Counted from the first letter of the stretch, positions 34,473-44,452 are shown. The stretch: DNA of 64,000 bases from Lachnospiraceae bacterium A4 (GCA_000403215.2 KE159564.1:157088-221087), one strand, 5' to 3'. Notes: a model not told the origin generated them from the letters alone. Program-made: numbers and translations.

Positions 34473-36500
34473 TTATGCCGTCAGCATTTCCAAAAACTGT
34501 TGTTCAGTCAACACTGTAACTCCCAGTTCCCTTGCTTTTTGCAGCTTACTTCCGGCTTTCTCACCACAAATCAGATAATCCGTCTTTTTGGTCACGGAAC
34601 TTCCCGGTTTAGCCCCCAGACTGATTATTTTGTCATTGATACCGTCGCGGGTAAAATTCTCAAGTTTGCCTGTCGCAACGATAGTGCATCCCGCAAATTT
34701 GTTATTAATCGTTTCGTTCATATTGTTCTCCTCTCCGGATGTCTCTGCATCCAAACCATTTTCAAAATGTAATTCTTTCTGTAGTCCGCGCCATAACAGC
34801 AAATGATCCGAGTTGCGGAACCACTCCTGGATATTTCTGCTCATGATATCACCGATACCATCAATTCGTGTAAAGTCAAACCGGGATACAGCAGCCATTT
34901 CTAACTCCCGCAAATTGCCATGAAAATACTGATCCAGCAATCTGCCGGCAGTCCTGCCTATTAATGGAATATCCATCGCCACTATATAACGTTCAAATGT
35001 GGTATTCCGGCTTCTATTGATGGAAAGAATCATATTCTCATACGATTTCTCCCCAAACCCCTCCAGTGCAATAATCTGATCACGATAACGGTCAAGGTGG
35101 TATAAATCCTGATAGCTTTTTAACGCACCGAGCTGAATGAACTGGTCCAGCGTGGCTTCCGATATTCCCCTGATATTCATGGCTTTTTTTTCCGTAAAAT
35201 GTACGAAACGCTGCAGGATACGGCTGTCACATTCAGGATTATCACAATGAAGCGTTTTAATAATACGTCCCTTGTCACCAGCTCTGGAATAGGTGCGTGT
35301 AGGCTGCCCACAGCAGGGACAGAACTGCGGAGTCATGTCCTGATAGTTCTCACGATCCAGATTTTCTTCCACGTGTGGAATGATCATATTGCGCTTTGAC
35401 ACCAGAATACGGCATCCGGGATGCAGCTCAAGCCCCTCAATAAATGACAGGTTATGGAGGCTTGCCCTAGAGACATCACAACCGTCAATCTCAATCGTAT
35501 CAAAAACTGCAACAGGCGCAATCTCTCCGCTTCGTCCCGTCTGCCATTCAATTGAACGGAATATGGTCTCATAGGTGTCATCCTCAAACTTAAATGCAAT
35601 TCCGTCATTGTAATGATGTCCAGTTCTGCCAAGGCTTTCGGAATAAGAAAAGCTGTCAAAACGCAGCACCATCCCATCAATAGGAATGTCGTTGATCTCT
35701 GCCAGATCTTTCAATGTCTTGATCTGCATCTCAATATTTTCAACTGATGCATCAGGAGAAACTGGTATGAATGGACAAACCTCAAAACCATAATTTTTTA
35801 GAACAGACAACATTCTGCAGCGGCTGTCCCGTAAATCCTTAAATTCGTCCATTCCTTCAAGGATATTGAATACACAAAAACTGATTTTCCTCTGTTTACA
35901 CACACTTGCATCCAGACACCGAATAGATCCGGAAGCTAGGTTTCTTGCATTACGATATGGTTTTCCATCGCTTCCCACAAGTGTGCCTTTCAGTCGCTCA
36001 AAATCATTTTTATGAATGAAACCTTCACCAGTCAGTACAAGGCGCCCCTTATAAGGAATCGACAGCGGTACATTCTGAAAAGCATTTATGTTGTGTGTAA
36101 CAAGCTCTCCTTCATGGCCATCACCTCTGGTAGATCCCTCTACAAGCTCTCCATTTTCATAAACAAGTTTTATAGTCAATCCATCCAGTTTCAGCATGAG
36201 TAATGCTTCGCGCTTTTTCAGAAAAGAAACCAGTTCATGAGCCATCTTAGTTTTATCTAATGAAAGCAACGGAATAGAATGTTGTACTTTTTGCAGGCCA
36301 TATACTGATTTATAGCCTACTGTCTGGGTAGGAGAATTGCTTAAGACAATTCCTGTCTCTTTCTCCATACGTTCCAGCTCGTTATATAGATGATCGTAAA
36401 CGGCATCTGATACGCTGGAGGCATTTTCATTGTAGTATTCATGACGGTATTGGTTTAGTTTTTTCACCAAATCACGAATATATCGTGCTTTTTGTAACAT
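34473..36500 (-). CDS. ligA: NAD+-dependent DNA ligase
   Basis: 675 residues, close to full bacterial LigA length. Order: domain Ia (LNQYRHEYYNENASSVSDAV), adenylation motif LKLDGLTIKLVYENG with the active-site Lys, STRGDGHEGE, OB region (VSKRNMIIPHVEE), a four-Cys zinc finger (FCPCCGQP ... CDNPEC), helix-hairpin-helix repeats (ALEGFGEKSYENM, RIDGIGDIMSRNI) and a C-terminal BRCT (FAGCTIVATGKLENFTRDGI). It seals nicks using NAD+. All parts look functional. A plasmid copy beside polymerase and nuclease genes points to plasmid replication or repair. Preceded by AGAGGA. Confidence 0.95.
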   Translation of the reverse strand: MLQKARYIRDLVKKLNQYRHEYYNENASSVSDAVYDHLYNELERMEKETGIVLSNSPTQTVGYKSVYGLQKVQHSIPLLSLDKTKMAHELVSFLKKREALLMLKLDGLTIKLVYENGELVEGSTRGDGHEGELVTHNINAFQNVPLSIPYKGRLVLTGEGFIHKNDFERLKGTLVGSDGKPYRNARNLASGSIRCLDASVCKQRKISFCVFNILEGMDEFKDLRDSRCRMLSVLKNYGFEVCPFIPVSPDASVENIEMQIKTLKDLAEINDIPIDGMVLRFDSFSYSESLGRTGHHYNDGIAFKFEDDTYETIFRSIEWQTGRSGEIAPVAVFDTIEIDGCDVSRASLHNLSFIEGLELHPGCRILVSKRNMIIPHVEENLDRENYQDMTPQFCPCCGQPTRTYSRAGDKGRIIKTLHCDNPECDSRILQRFVHFTEKKAMNIRGISEATLDQFIQLGALKSYQDLYHLDRYRDQIIALEGFGEKSYENMILSINRSRNTTFERYIVAMDIPLIGRTAGRLLDQYFHGNLRELEMAAVSRFDFTRIDGIGDIMSRNIQEWFRNSDHLLLWRGLQKELHFENGLDAETSGEENNMNETINNKFAGCTIVATGKLENFTRDGINDKIISLGAKPGSSVTKKTDYLICGEKAGSKLQKARELGVTVLTEQQFLEMLTA

Positions 36501-36695
36501 TTGTTTTCCTCTTTTCTTTTCATATTAAACAAAGCCTTTTATAAAGAAATTTTTTCCTATAGAACAGCCTGTAACTTTATCAGCCAGCCTATCCCATTAT
36601 GTGCCAAAAAACTACTTTATAACCAGCTCAGTTCATGATACATACCGGCTGCATATATGCAGCCTGATAAATTATTTTTTAACTATCTGTATATA

Positions 36696-38306
36696 ACTTG
36701 TGAGTTGTAAGTTATCAATAAAAAAATAACCCTTCCATATGGTTTTATGGTATCCTATAAGTTGCCAAAATAAAAAAGGATAAATCCACCAGAAGAGTTA
36801 TTTCAAATATGAGTTTATCATACTTGCTGGCGGATGACCATACGACTATGTTAAATATTATTGAAAAGATTTTATGCCATTTTGAATCCTGTTTTTCCCG
36901 TAAAGCTGCTTTCCGTTGGTTTGTGATCATCATCACAGGGCTTATGCTCCGTTCGGATAAGCTTGGTGTCACTTCCATACTTCGTGACCTTGCCCTTGCC
37001 CCGGGCTGCTATGATTCCATGCTTCACTTTTTCAGGGCATCCTCATGGTCATTAGAGGATATCCGAAAACGCTGGTTCTCTGCTGTCAGACTGTATGCGC
37101 CCCTTTACAAGGAAGGGAACTTCCATGTCCTTGTTGGTGACGGGGTAAAGCAGTCAAAAGAAGGACGCCGTATGCCGGGGGTGAAGAAGCTATTCCAGGA
37201 ATCCGAGAATTCTGCAAAACCAGAATACATGCATGGGCATATGTTCGGCGGGCTTGGCATACTGGCCGGGAACTTCCGCAGCTGGGCGTGCATCCCCTTA
37301 AGCATCCGGCTCCATGACGGGCTCCAGGCTGCCAGGGAATGGAAAGGCGCATCTGTTTCAACTGCCTCCCATGTGGTACAGATGGTGGAGGATTCTTATC
37401 ATGCCGCCCTCACTTTTGGAGACTCCCTGCTCCTGCTGGACAGGTATTTCCTTACTGTGCCAGCCCTTGAAAAACTCAGGGAATTAAACAACAGCGGGAA
37501 AGTACACATGGAAATCGTCACCAAAGCCAAAAAGTCCTGTACCGCGTTCCAAAAGCCTGGTCCCCGAAAACCTGGCAGGGGCAGGCCGCCCAAAAAGGGG
37601 GATGCCGTTCACCTGAAAGGACTGTTCGCCTCCCATAAGGAACAGTTCATGGAAACGGAAACCGAACTCTATGGCAAAAAGAAAACGATACGCTATTACA
37701 GCATAGATCTTCTTTGGGGGCAGAAGCTGTACCAGGAACTGCGGTTTGTACTGGTAGAAATGGATGGCATCCAGAGCATTTTGGCAAGCACCAGTCTGGC
37801 ACTTGATCCGCTATCCATTATCCGGCTTTACAGCTACCGTTTCCGGATCGAATGCACATTTCGTGAACTGAAACAGCAGACAGGCGCATTCTGTTATCAC
37901 TTTTGGTCAAAGCACATGCCGAAACTAAGCTACTACCAAAAGAAAGGGGAACCCACACCCTTAGAGCGTGTGGAGGATGAAAGATCACGTAAAAAAATAC
38001 TGAAAACGGTACGTGCCATTGAAGTGCATATGGAACTGTCCTGCATCGCAATGGGGATACTACAGACCCTTTCCATCCGTTTTATTGGAAAGGTTTGTTC
38101 CAGTCAGATCCGTTACCAAAGGACACCATCCAAAGGAAGGGTTTCCGAAGCAGCCCTTATGCACTATTTCCGGAAACATTTTTTCCGCCTTTTGGAGCAA
38201 AAGCCTAAATCATACATAACACAGATAATTCATGAGCTACAGGAAGAGTCAGAAAAACACTGGGATTTTCTGGCTTCTTAGTGGTACAAACTTTTAACTC
38301 ACAAGT
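36696..38306 (+). mobile_element. IS4-superfamily insertion element with ATATA target duplication
   Basis: The ends ACTTGTGAGTTGTAAGTT (from 36696) and AACTTTTAACTCACAAGT (to 38306) form imperfect inverted repeats. ATATA at 36691-36695 and 38307-38311 is a 5-bp direct repeat on both sides, as expected for a target duplication. The element is 1,611 bp with one transposase gene. It sits between ligA and the polymerase gene, apparently without breaking an ORF. Confidence 0.82.
36809..38281 (+). CDS. IS4-superfamily DDE transposase
   Basis: 490 residues. FHVLVGDGVKQSKEGRRMPG gives the first Asp, LLLLDRYFLTVPALEKL the second, and YSYRFRIECTFRELKQ the Y-(2)-R-(3)-E-(6)-K signature with the catalytic Glu. 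A basic insert (PGPRKPGRGRPPKKGDAVHL) lies between strands. The frame is complete and the element has intact ends, so it may be mobile. The stop falls 25 bp before the right end. The ribosome site is weak (AGAAGAG). Confidence 0.88.
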   Translation: MSLSYLLADDHTTMLNIIEKILCHFESCFSRKAAFRWFVIIITGLMLRSDKLGVTSILRDLALAPGCYDSMLHFFRASSWSLEDIRKRWFSAVRLYAPLYKEGNFHVLVGDGVKQSKEGRRMPGVKKLFQESENSAKPEYMHGHMFGGLGILAGNFRSWACIPLSIRLHDGLQAAREWKGASVSTASHVVQMVEDSYHAALTFGDSLLLLDRYFLTVPALEKLRELNNSGKVHMEIVTKAKKSCTAFQKPGPRKPGRGRPPKKGDAVHLKGLFASHKEQFMETETELYGKKKTIRYYSIDLLWGQKLYQELRFVLVEMDGIQSILASTSLALDPLSIIRLYSYRFRIECTFRELKQQTGAFCYHFWSKHMPKLSYYQKKGEPTPLERVEDERSRKKILKTVRAIEVHMELSCIAMGILQTLSIRFIGKVCSSQIRYQRTPSKGRVSEAALMHYFRKHFFRLLEQKPKSYITQIIHELQEESEKHWDFLAS

Positions 38307-38386
38307 ATATAAAAAAACAGAATTCACCATTTTTCATGATGAATCCCGCAAATTATATGCGTGTAATTTTTTTTATGCGCATATTC

Positions 38387-41200
38387 TTATAACAGACCTG
38401 ATGGTTCAGCATTATTCTGCCAGTTATTTTTATAAGTTTTTCCAAGAATATAATTGTAATATTCGTAATTTAGCCATTCCGGCTCAAAATCAGTGCTGTC
38501 TAGCGAATCATTAATTATCATACATGGTACCGGGTACTCTATTCCGTTAATCCTTTTAATACGGGGTGTTCCGGTTATAATTGCGTTCTCATCGTGATAA
38601 AGGTCTTTTATCACATGTAAAGCTAATTTTTCAATATCTGCCATTTCGGAACGTATATACGCTGTAGCTAGGTATATTACCTGATCCCTACATTTTACAG
38701 GAATTTTTTCCGGCTCAACATAAAATACCCTGTTACATTTTGCAATTGCAATAGGCGTTATCTTATTACTGTTATTTAACGCATATGGTACTTTAGTACC
38801 AAAATTGTAGATCTTCTTATCAGGGGAACTGCTGATAATATGCTGGAACATTCTAAGATGCTCCCTTTTTTCCGGAAACTGACATGGTGCGATCCTTTTA
38901 ATCAGATTCATGCCCATTTCATCTGAAAATTCATCCATTCTGCCATTCAAAGCCTTCCATTTAAGGATTTCAGCCAATGCCCAGTCAATTATTACTGGGT
39001 GGTCAGGCGATTTCGTTGTTATGGCACCGTTCATACCATTCAATTGTCCGCCATGTGCTCCCGTAACCGTGATATCATTCATGGAATTACCAGAGTAACC
39101 ATTATAAATACCTTCAAGTCTGTTATTGGAATCTTTGGAGACAAGGTATACGACTTCTGGTTTTATTCCAACGTAAACTTTTTCCGCTTCACGTTCCAGT
39201 ATTTCAGAATTGAGTTTTTCATCCATAACAGTATACAGTCCGTCTGTATTCGTTGATATTACTTCTGCTCCTTTCAGTGCCTGTGCCTGTCCGATGCGCC
39301 ACGTAAAGAGCTGTCCAATTATCCGCATCGAAATAATCTGGTTGTTCATCCTTATGGAACTGTTATAGTTTACATCTGCAGCTCCTGAAGCTGATGTAAG
39401 GATCAATTTTGTATTTTCCCTCATAACGGAGTAAAGGTTTCTCTGTCCCTCTGATAAATTTTTATCCTTCATAAGTTTTTCAAGCTCTACTTTACTGCGG
39501 AAAATTTCTTCATACCTGTCATATCCGATCCCCTCATTTTTAAACGCCTCCATATTGCAGAGAAGAATCGTATAGTAAGATATAAAATCTTCGTGATTCG
39601 CATTACCAAAAGATGTGACTGCATATCTCTTATCGAGACTGGTATCGCCATTGGCATCTTTAGGGAATAGTTCTATTTTCTGCCCGCTTTCATGCAGCTC
39701 CTGCTCAAACTTTTCCTTATTGTACTGCGCCCCGTGTAAACCACCCATGGAAAAAGTTACATAACAGCCCGAATACCTTCCCTCCTGGTTCATATAAGGG
39801 ACATTAATTTTCCTTGAATACCAGTCTAATTTTTCTGCCGCTGATGCCAGTGTATCATTGAAATTCCTGCCTTCAATGGAACGGAACATATCCACCATTT
39901 CTTTCAGCTTCTGTAGGATATCCCTTCCCTGCCAGTCCCTTACGAGAGGACGCATCTCTTCTTTTATGAACTTATATATCTCATCAAGGACATTTACCTG
40001 TGGCACTCCCAGCTGGCCAGCCTTGTCCCTTGAAGGATACAGAAACGATACCATGTCTGCATCCCTGAGTTTTCCATATGGGCAGAGGCAGTTTGATACA
40101 ATCCGGGCTGATGTTGCATTTACCGTCATTCTGTCATATCTTATATTTTTTGCCCCAACATTCGGTGTATAATTTTCCCTTCCTGATCCCGGCTTTTTTT
40201 CATATACCAGCTCAGGATAATCCATGATTAACTGCCTTTTCAGTTTCAATGTCATAATATAGTTTTTGTCATGAAAAAGTTTTTTAAGATTTTCAGTTTC
40301 AGAAACAATGCATTCCAGAATTTTACAGCACCTCCCTGTTTCTTCATGTTCTCCTTGTCCCGTCATGGGAATATTAAAATCATGAATCCGGTATCCGAGT
40401 ATCCCGGTCTGCCTATCAAGACTGGCGTCAGACTTCTTTTCATTTAAACGTGCTATATCGACATGCCTTCCTGTCATAAACTGATACCGCCTTACTTTTG
40501 AAGCATTTGTATTCATAACAGGCTTTAAGTATCTGTCATTAATTCTAAGGGTATCTCTCGCCCTTGTTTCTTTAGAATCGACAATGTATATATATTTCAG
40601 TCGTTCCGGCATATTTTTCTTAAAATACTGGCTGTGTAATTCTTCATGGAACTGGTTCATTAAAGCTGGCGCCGCAGGAACGAATACAGGCTGCCCGTCT
40701 GTGCCTGTCCTTAATACTTCGCACAGATACAGCGCCAGCATTGAACTGCCATAATTCCAGTTATGATATCCCATAATATATGGATATCTTTCCGGACTGT
40801 ACCTATCGTCAGTATCACAAGTTATCGTGTAATTCAGACTGTCACTGACAAAACCTGTCAGTTTAGCCAGGCGGAGACTGCTTCCCATATCACGCAGATC
40901 ATATGTCCTCATCTCTCCTGAAAACGAAATCTCACAATCTCCGTCATATTCAGTCATATTTTTTTTTATTTTTTCTGTCATAAAACTGATATTTCTGTTA
41001 AAAAAACTGTTGTCACTCAGATAGTATATCTCAAACAGATGGTTGATCTCGTAATAGAGGCATATTATAAAAATATCTTTGTATGACTTAATATTATAAT
41101 AGATGTTGTTGCATTTTTCTTTTATGTAATCATTCACTAGCGCATCCCTTCCTTTCAGCATACATGAACATACATTCTCTATAATCTTAAACTGGAACAT
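38387..41200 (-). CDS. Divergent family-B-like DNA polymerase
   Basis: 937 residues from the ATG at 41200. KLILTSASGAADVNYNSSIR resembles the family-B K-x6-NSxYG motif, and EVISTNTDGLYTVM matches the palm YxDTDS motif with one Asp changed. TVNATSARIVSNCLCP and FSMGGLHGAQYN recall phage and plasmid polymerases. In the putative exonuclease region GYHNWNYGSSMLALYL the usual acidic residue is Gly, so proofreading is doubtful. The start is uncertain: 41200 lies 10 bp after the DHH stop without a ribosome site, and TTG at 41233 and ATG at 41161 are alternatives. It is translationally linked to the DHH gene. Confidence 0.62.
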   Translation of the reverse strand: MFQFKIIENVCSCMLKGRDALVNDYIKEKCNNIYYNIKSYKDIFIICLYYEINHLFEIYYLSDNSFFNRNISFMTEKIKKNMTEYDGDCEISFSGEMRTYDLRDMGSSLRLAKLTGFVSDSLNYTITCDTDDRYSPERYPYIMGYHNWNYGSSMLALYLCEVLRTGTDGQPVFVPAAPALMNQFHEELHSQYFKKNMPERLKYIYIVDSKETRARDTLRINDRYLKPVMNTNASKVRRYQFMTGRHVDIARLNEKKSDASLDRQTGILGYRIHDFNIPMTGQGEHEETGRCCKILECIVSETENLKKLFHDKNYIMTLKLKRQLIMDYPELVYEKKPGSGRENYTPNVGAKNIRYDRMTVNATSARIVSNCLCPYGKLRDADMVSFLYPSRDKAGQLGVPQVNVLDEIYKFIKEEMRPLVRDWQGRDILQKLKEMVDMFRSIEGRNFNDTLASAAEKLDWYSRKINVPYMNQEGRYSGCYVTFSMGGLHGAQYNKEKFEQELHESGQKIELFPKDANGDTSLDKRYAVTSFGNANHEDFISYYTILLCNMEAFKNEGIGYDRYEEIFRSKVELEKLMKDKNLSEGQRNLYSVMRENTKLILTSASGAADVNYNSSIRMNNQIISMRIIGQLFTWRIGQAQALKGAEVISTNTDGLYTVMDEKLNSEILEREAEKVYVGIKPEVVYLVSKDSNNRLEGIYNGYSGNSMNDITVTGAHGGQLNGMNGAITTKSPDHPVIIDWALAEILKWKALNGRMDEFSDEMGMNLIKRIAPCQFPEKREHLRMFQHIISSSPDKKIYNFGTKVPYALNNSNKITPIAIAKCNRVFYVEPEKIPVKCRDQVIYLATAYIRSEMADIEKLALHVIKDLYHDENAIITGTPRIKRINGIEYPVPCMIINDSLDSTDFEPEWLNYEYYNYILGKTYKNNWQNNAEPSGLL

Positions 41201-41210
41201 AAATCCAATG

Positions 41211-42953
41211 TTAACTGATAAGCTGCCCCACAAAGTTTGTTGACCATTCCCCTCTATAAACAGACTTTGAAAGCTGTCCAGTAAGATAAACCGTATCCGA
41301 ACTGTCAGCGGATATCACTTCTTCCGGGGCTGTATTCCAGAGCAGGCATGAGAATGCAGGTGCAAGCTTGATCTTCGTATGCCGGTTTTCTTTTATTGGC
41401 TTTACCATGCCATGCTGGCGTTTAAAACTGAGTATGATACGCGGCGGTTCAAAATCTTTTCCAAAAGGTGCATATTTTTTTAGATTATCGATCAGTTGCT
41501 CCCCGTCATGCTCAAAATTAAAAATATCAGCGTCAAAATCTATATGGATATCAAACTGATTCAAAAATGCATTCCTGTCCTTCCTGATGTCGCAGGTTTC
41601 TTTTGCCTGAAACATTCCATCAAACTCATGTGACAGGAAATCAAAGAACGGATGCAGCTTATCCGCAATAACTGAAATTCCACATTCACATTCGTGCCCT
41701 GCGCAATATGCCATTCCCGACTGGTTGACATTTGACAGAAACGAATATGTATGCGGACATCTTACAGAACCCTTGTATACTTTCTGGTTCAGATCCTTAT
41801 CATACTCAGGTGCATCATTTAATATTACTGTGGGCAGCCCACTTTTATCCATCATCCTGACTGCTAAAAGCCCTGCCACACCAAGGGGCGCTGTTGTCAT
41901 AAAAATATATCTGCCAAATGGCTGCTTATATTTTCCATCTTCATTTTCGGTTTCTTCCAGTTCTTCCATCTTGCGATGGACTAACTCCTTACGTGCCTCA
42001 TTCAATTCGATAAGGTATTTTGTATTTTCAGAAGCAGTGTCCGGCGAATTAAAGAGCATCTGGTAGAATACCATTGGATCCGCATTCATTCTTTTAATAC
42101 TGTTAATCACCGGAATAACAGTATATTCAAGAAATGTCATGTCAAAATCATGATAGTAACTTTCTATCACCCCATTTATGAATATGTGAAAATTATTATA
42201 AACATTTTGTATAAATCCATCATAACAGACACCCTGCACAATCTGATCTGACTGGTCAAACGGGGTGATATAGTTCATAAAATGTAGCATTTCACCGACA
42301 ATATGGTGGTTAATACCCAGTAATGGCATTGCGTCGGCTACGGCTGCTATCGCTGCAAAATGCCGCAACAGGACAAGATCATTCATGAATTTATCATAAT
42401 CCGGTATTTCTTCGGAATACAGTTGTGCATATCTCTCGAATATCTGATAAACGGTATATGCACCGCAGACATCTGTATTCCCACTTAAAAAACCATCATC
42501 AAGCCGGTAGTTCACAATATAATCGGCCTGTAATGCTTTTATGTCATTTGGAAGATGGTGGTCTGTTACAATAACTATAATGCCTTTTTCTTTTGCGTAA
42601 GCAATGGCATCCTGACAATTGATCCCCACATCTGAAGTTATAAGAACCTCTATACCGCCAAGGCTGTCGATATCCTCCCTTGTAAATTCATACCCTTTTT
42701 CAATATGTCTTTGTGATATGAAAAGATTTGTAAATTTTAACAGGCTGAGTCCGAGATATTTGACCACTTCTGACATAAGACCATCTGTATCATAATCTGA
42801 TATTAGACCAATATTTGTATCACGATGCAGATTGTGCAGAAACCTGCATACATCATCTGTTCCTTTTATAGCTCTGTCAGTATAAGCCATCATTTTTTCT
42901 ATTTTGCTTTTTGTCAGTTTTCGCTTTTTTAAAAACATCTCAAAATAATCCAT
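41211..42953 (-). CDS. DHH-family phosphoesterase (RecJ-like)
   Basis: 580 residues. Motifs of the DHH superfamily: GLISDYDTDGLMSEVVKYLG, LITSDVGINCQDAI, IVIVTDHHLPND and NTDVCGAYTVYQIF. The C-terminal half has a DHHA1-like GVAGLLAVRMMDKSGLPTVI and CAGHECECGISV. RecJ relatives are 5'-3' single-strand exonucleases in repair and primer removal. It leads the operon with the polymerase and is the first gene after a long regulatory region. Confidence 0.9.
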   Translation of the reverse strand: MDYFEMFLKKRKLTKSKIEKMMAYTDRAIKGTDDVCRFLHNLHRDTNIGLISDYDTDGLMSEVVKYLGLSLLKFTNLFISQRHIEKGYEFTREDIDSLGGIEVLITSDVGINCQDAIAYAKEKGIIVIVTDHHLPNDIKALQADYIVNYRLDDGFLSGNTDVCGAYTVYQIFERYAQLYSEEIPDYDKFMNDLVLLRHFAAIAAVADAMPLLGINHHIVGEMLHFMNYITPFDQSDQIVQGVCYDGFIQNVYNNFHIFINGVIESYYHDFDMTFLEYTVIPVINSIKRMNADPMVFYQMLFNSPDTASENTKYLIELNEARKELVHRKMEELEETENEDGKYKQPFGRYIFMTTAPLGVAGLLAVRMMDKSGLPTVILNDAPEYDKDLNQKVYKGSVRCPHTYSFLSNVNQSGMAYCAGHECECGISVIADKLHPFFDFLSHEFDGMFQAKETCDIRKDRNAFLNQFDIHIDFDADIFNFEHDGEQLIDNLKKYAPFGKDFEPPRIILSFKRQHGMVKPIKENRHTKIKLAPAFSCLLWNTAPEEVISADSSDTVYLTGQLSKSVYRGEWSTNFVGQLIS

Positions 42954-43824
42954 AATATTGTGACTCCTTTTTAGTATTTAATTTCAATATTTTACCATTA
43001 ATGCATAAATAAATCAAACAAAAGAATATTAATTCGTTTTATATATTTCGATATACTTTGCAGTTAACTCCATAGGACTTTTATATACTCAAAAATCAGT
43101 ATTCTTATTATCTTCTAAATCGTCAAACAATATATAGGCATAGATATCATGCCACCTGCACATAACAAACATATATTCTTTGGTGCCAGATTCCCTTATG
43201 CTCTTATATACTTTTTATAATTTGTAACACACTAAATTGCAAAAATACTTTAAAGCATTGTAAATACTGCATTTTCGCGGTTAAAAAATCTGGACTTTTT
43301 CTTTAACCAATTTTTAACCTGTTACATCAGAGCCCTGCAGGCACATATTTTATACACTGTTCTGTAACAGAAAATGTCATTACCCATGCTGCCTGCTTCA
43401 TAAATGACATTTTCAAATGAATCTGATTTTGTAACAGGCAGTTACAAATGTTTGACTGTCCCCTGTAACAGCCTGTTACAAAATCAGATCATCTTACTGT
43501 ACTGGCTCCTGATTATCGTACCCTCGTGAACATCGGAAAGTCCATAGATGTTCATTGTCATGAAATATACGTTATATGCATTCATTATGTACATAATCTG
43601 TATTTTTTGATGAACCCTATTTTATATTTAATATGCACATATTATGTACTATATATAAATGAATTAATACATATATTATCAACCCATAATAAAGGGATTT
43701 TCATAATGATACCCGGCCTGCGGGCAGGCTGTGATATATTATTGCAGTAGAAAAAGACACAGATAGTAAACTGATGCCTTCCCTCAATCAGCCGCCGCCG
43801 GCATTCAAAAGAACCTTCCCTTAT
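42954..43824. promoter_or_regulatory. Leader region with TGTAACAG boxes and nested inverted repeats
   Basis: 871 bp without a convincing gene, upstream of the DHH-polymerase operon. GTTAC/GTAAC boxes recur at about 43223, 43320, 43364, 43431, 43441, 43464 and 43475. Two pairs are close palindromes: TTTGTAAC-N5-GTTACAAA (43429-43449) and TGTAACAG-C-CTGTTACA (43463-43480). A 19-bp perfect inverted repeat joins 43421-43439 with 43471-43489, and GAAAATGTCATT (43370) pairs with AATGACATTTTC (43403). It could be an operator array, a secondary origin or an oriT. The part nearest the operon holds the 18-bp motif listed separately. Confidence 0.6.
42995..43012. promoter_or_regulatory. 18-bp motif shared with the ribbon-helix-helix gene promoter (copy 1)
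   Basis: CCATTAATGCATAAATAA is identical to bases 62746-62763. Its core TTAATGCATAA is close to a palindrome around ATGCAT. It lies about 42 bp upstream of the DHH start codon, a sensible operator position. Confidence 0.55.
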
Positions 43825-44070
43825 TTAATGGTCTGTACCGTATCCGCTTACAACAATGTTTCCATTGCTGTCTGTGATTTTAATAAAGCGGTTCGGAAGC
43901 CATCCACTGTAAAACACTTCCTGAACCTGTCCAAACTCCGTTACATCATAAATTTTATATTCCCCCTCATAACAGTCGGACATATCAATATAACGGATAA
44001 GCTGTATTTCTGAATATATGCCCTGACATACCTGACCATTAATAACCTGCTGTACAAGAAATTTACGCAT
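43825..44070 (-). CDS. Small hypothetical protein (81 aa)
   Basis: Starts MRKFLVQQVINGQVCQGIYS with AAAGGAGG upstream. Strand-rich, with YEGEYKIYDVTEFGQVQEVF and a C-terminal ITDSNGNIVVSGYG that looks like a beta hairpin. Unrecognised. It begins a run of small minus-strand genes with good ribosome sites. Confidence 0.55.
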   Translation of the reverse strand: MRKFLVQQVINGQVCQGIYSEIQLIRYIDMSDCYEGEYKIYDVTEFGQVQEVFYSGWLPNRFIKITDSNGNIVVSGYGTDH

Positions 44071-44189
44071 TGCTGGCTGCCTCCTTTTAATACATGAGTG
44101 CTCTTAAAAACTCTGCCTTGAAAATATTGCTTTCCAAAAGTATGGGTTTCTGACATCTTTTCTTTTTTCAGAAATACTGATCATTTCGT

Positions 44190-44402
44190 TCAATCTTCTT
44201 TAGCATGGTAATTAATAAAATGCGGTTCGCACAGATCTGGTTTATCTGCAAAATAACAGTCATCACACCCCCTGTAATGTATACACTCGTCACAATTATG
44301 TACAATATCATAACCTCTTTCCATGTATTCGTCTCTTAACGCCATAGGGCAGGAACCATTTATACATACAACTCCGCAGTAATTTCCGCATCTTTCTCCC
44401 AT
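44190..44402 (-). CDS. Small cysteine-rich protein (70 aa)
   Basis: MGERCGNYCGVVCINGSCPM then CDECIHYRGCDDCYFADKPD and LCEPHFINYH: ten cysteines plus histidines, probably two metal-binding knuckles. The ATG at 44402 is used because AAGGAG lies six bases upstream; an earlier in-frame ATG at 44423 precedes that site. It resembles in style the 51-residue Cys-rich protein near the VWA gene. Function unknown; common on Lachnospiraceae mobile elements. Confidence 0.65.
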   Translation of the reverse strand: MGERCGNYCGVVCINGSCPMALRDEYMERGYDIVHNCDECIHYRGCDDCYFADKPDLCEPHFINYHAKED

Positions 44403-44452
44403 AACATGTTCATCTCCTTCCATTTTACGAAACTACCAGCCGTCAATGTCTT

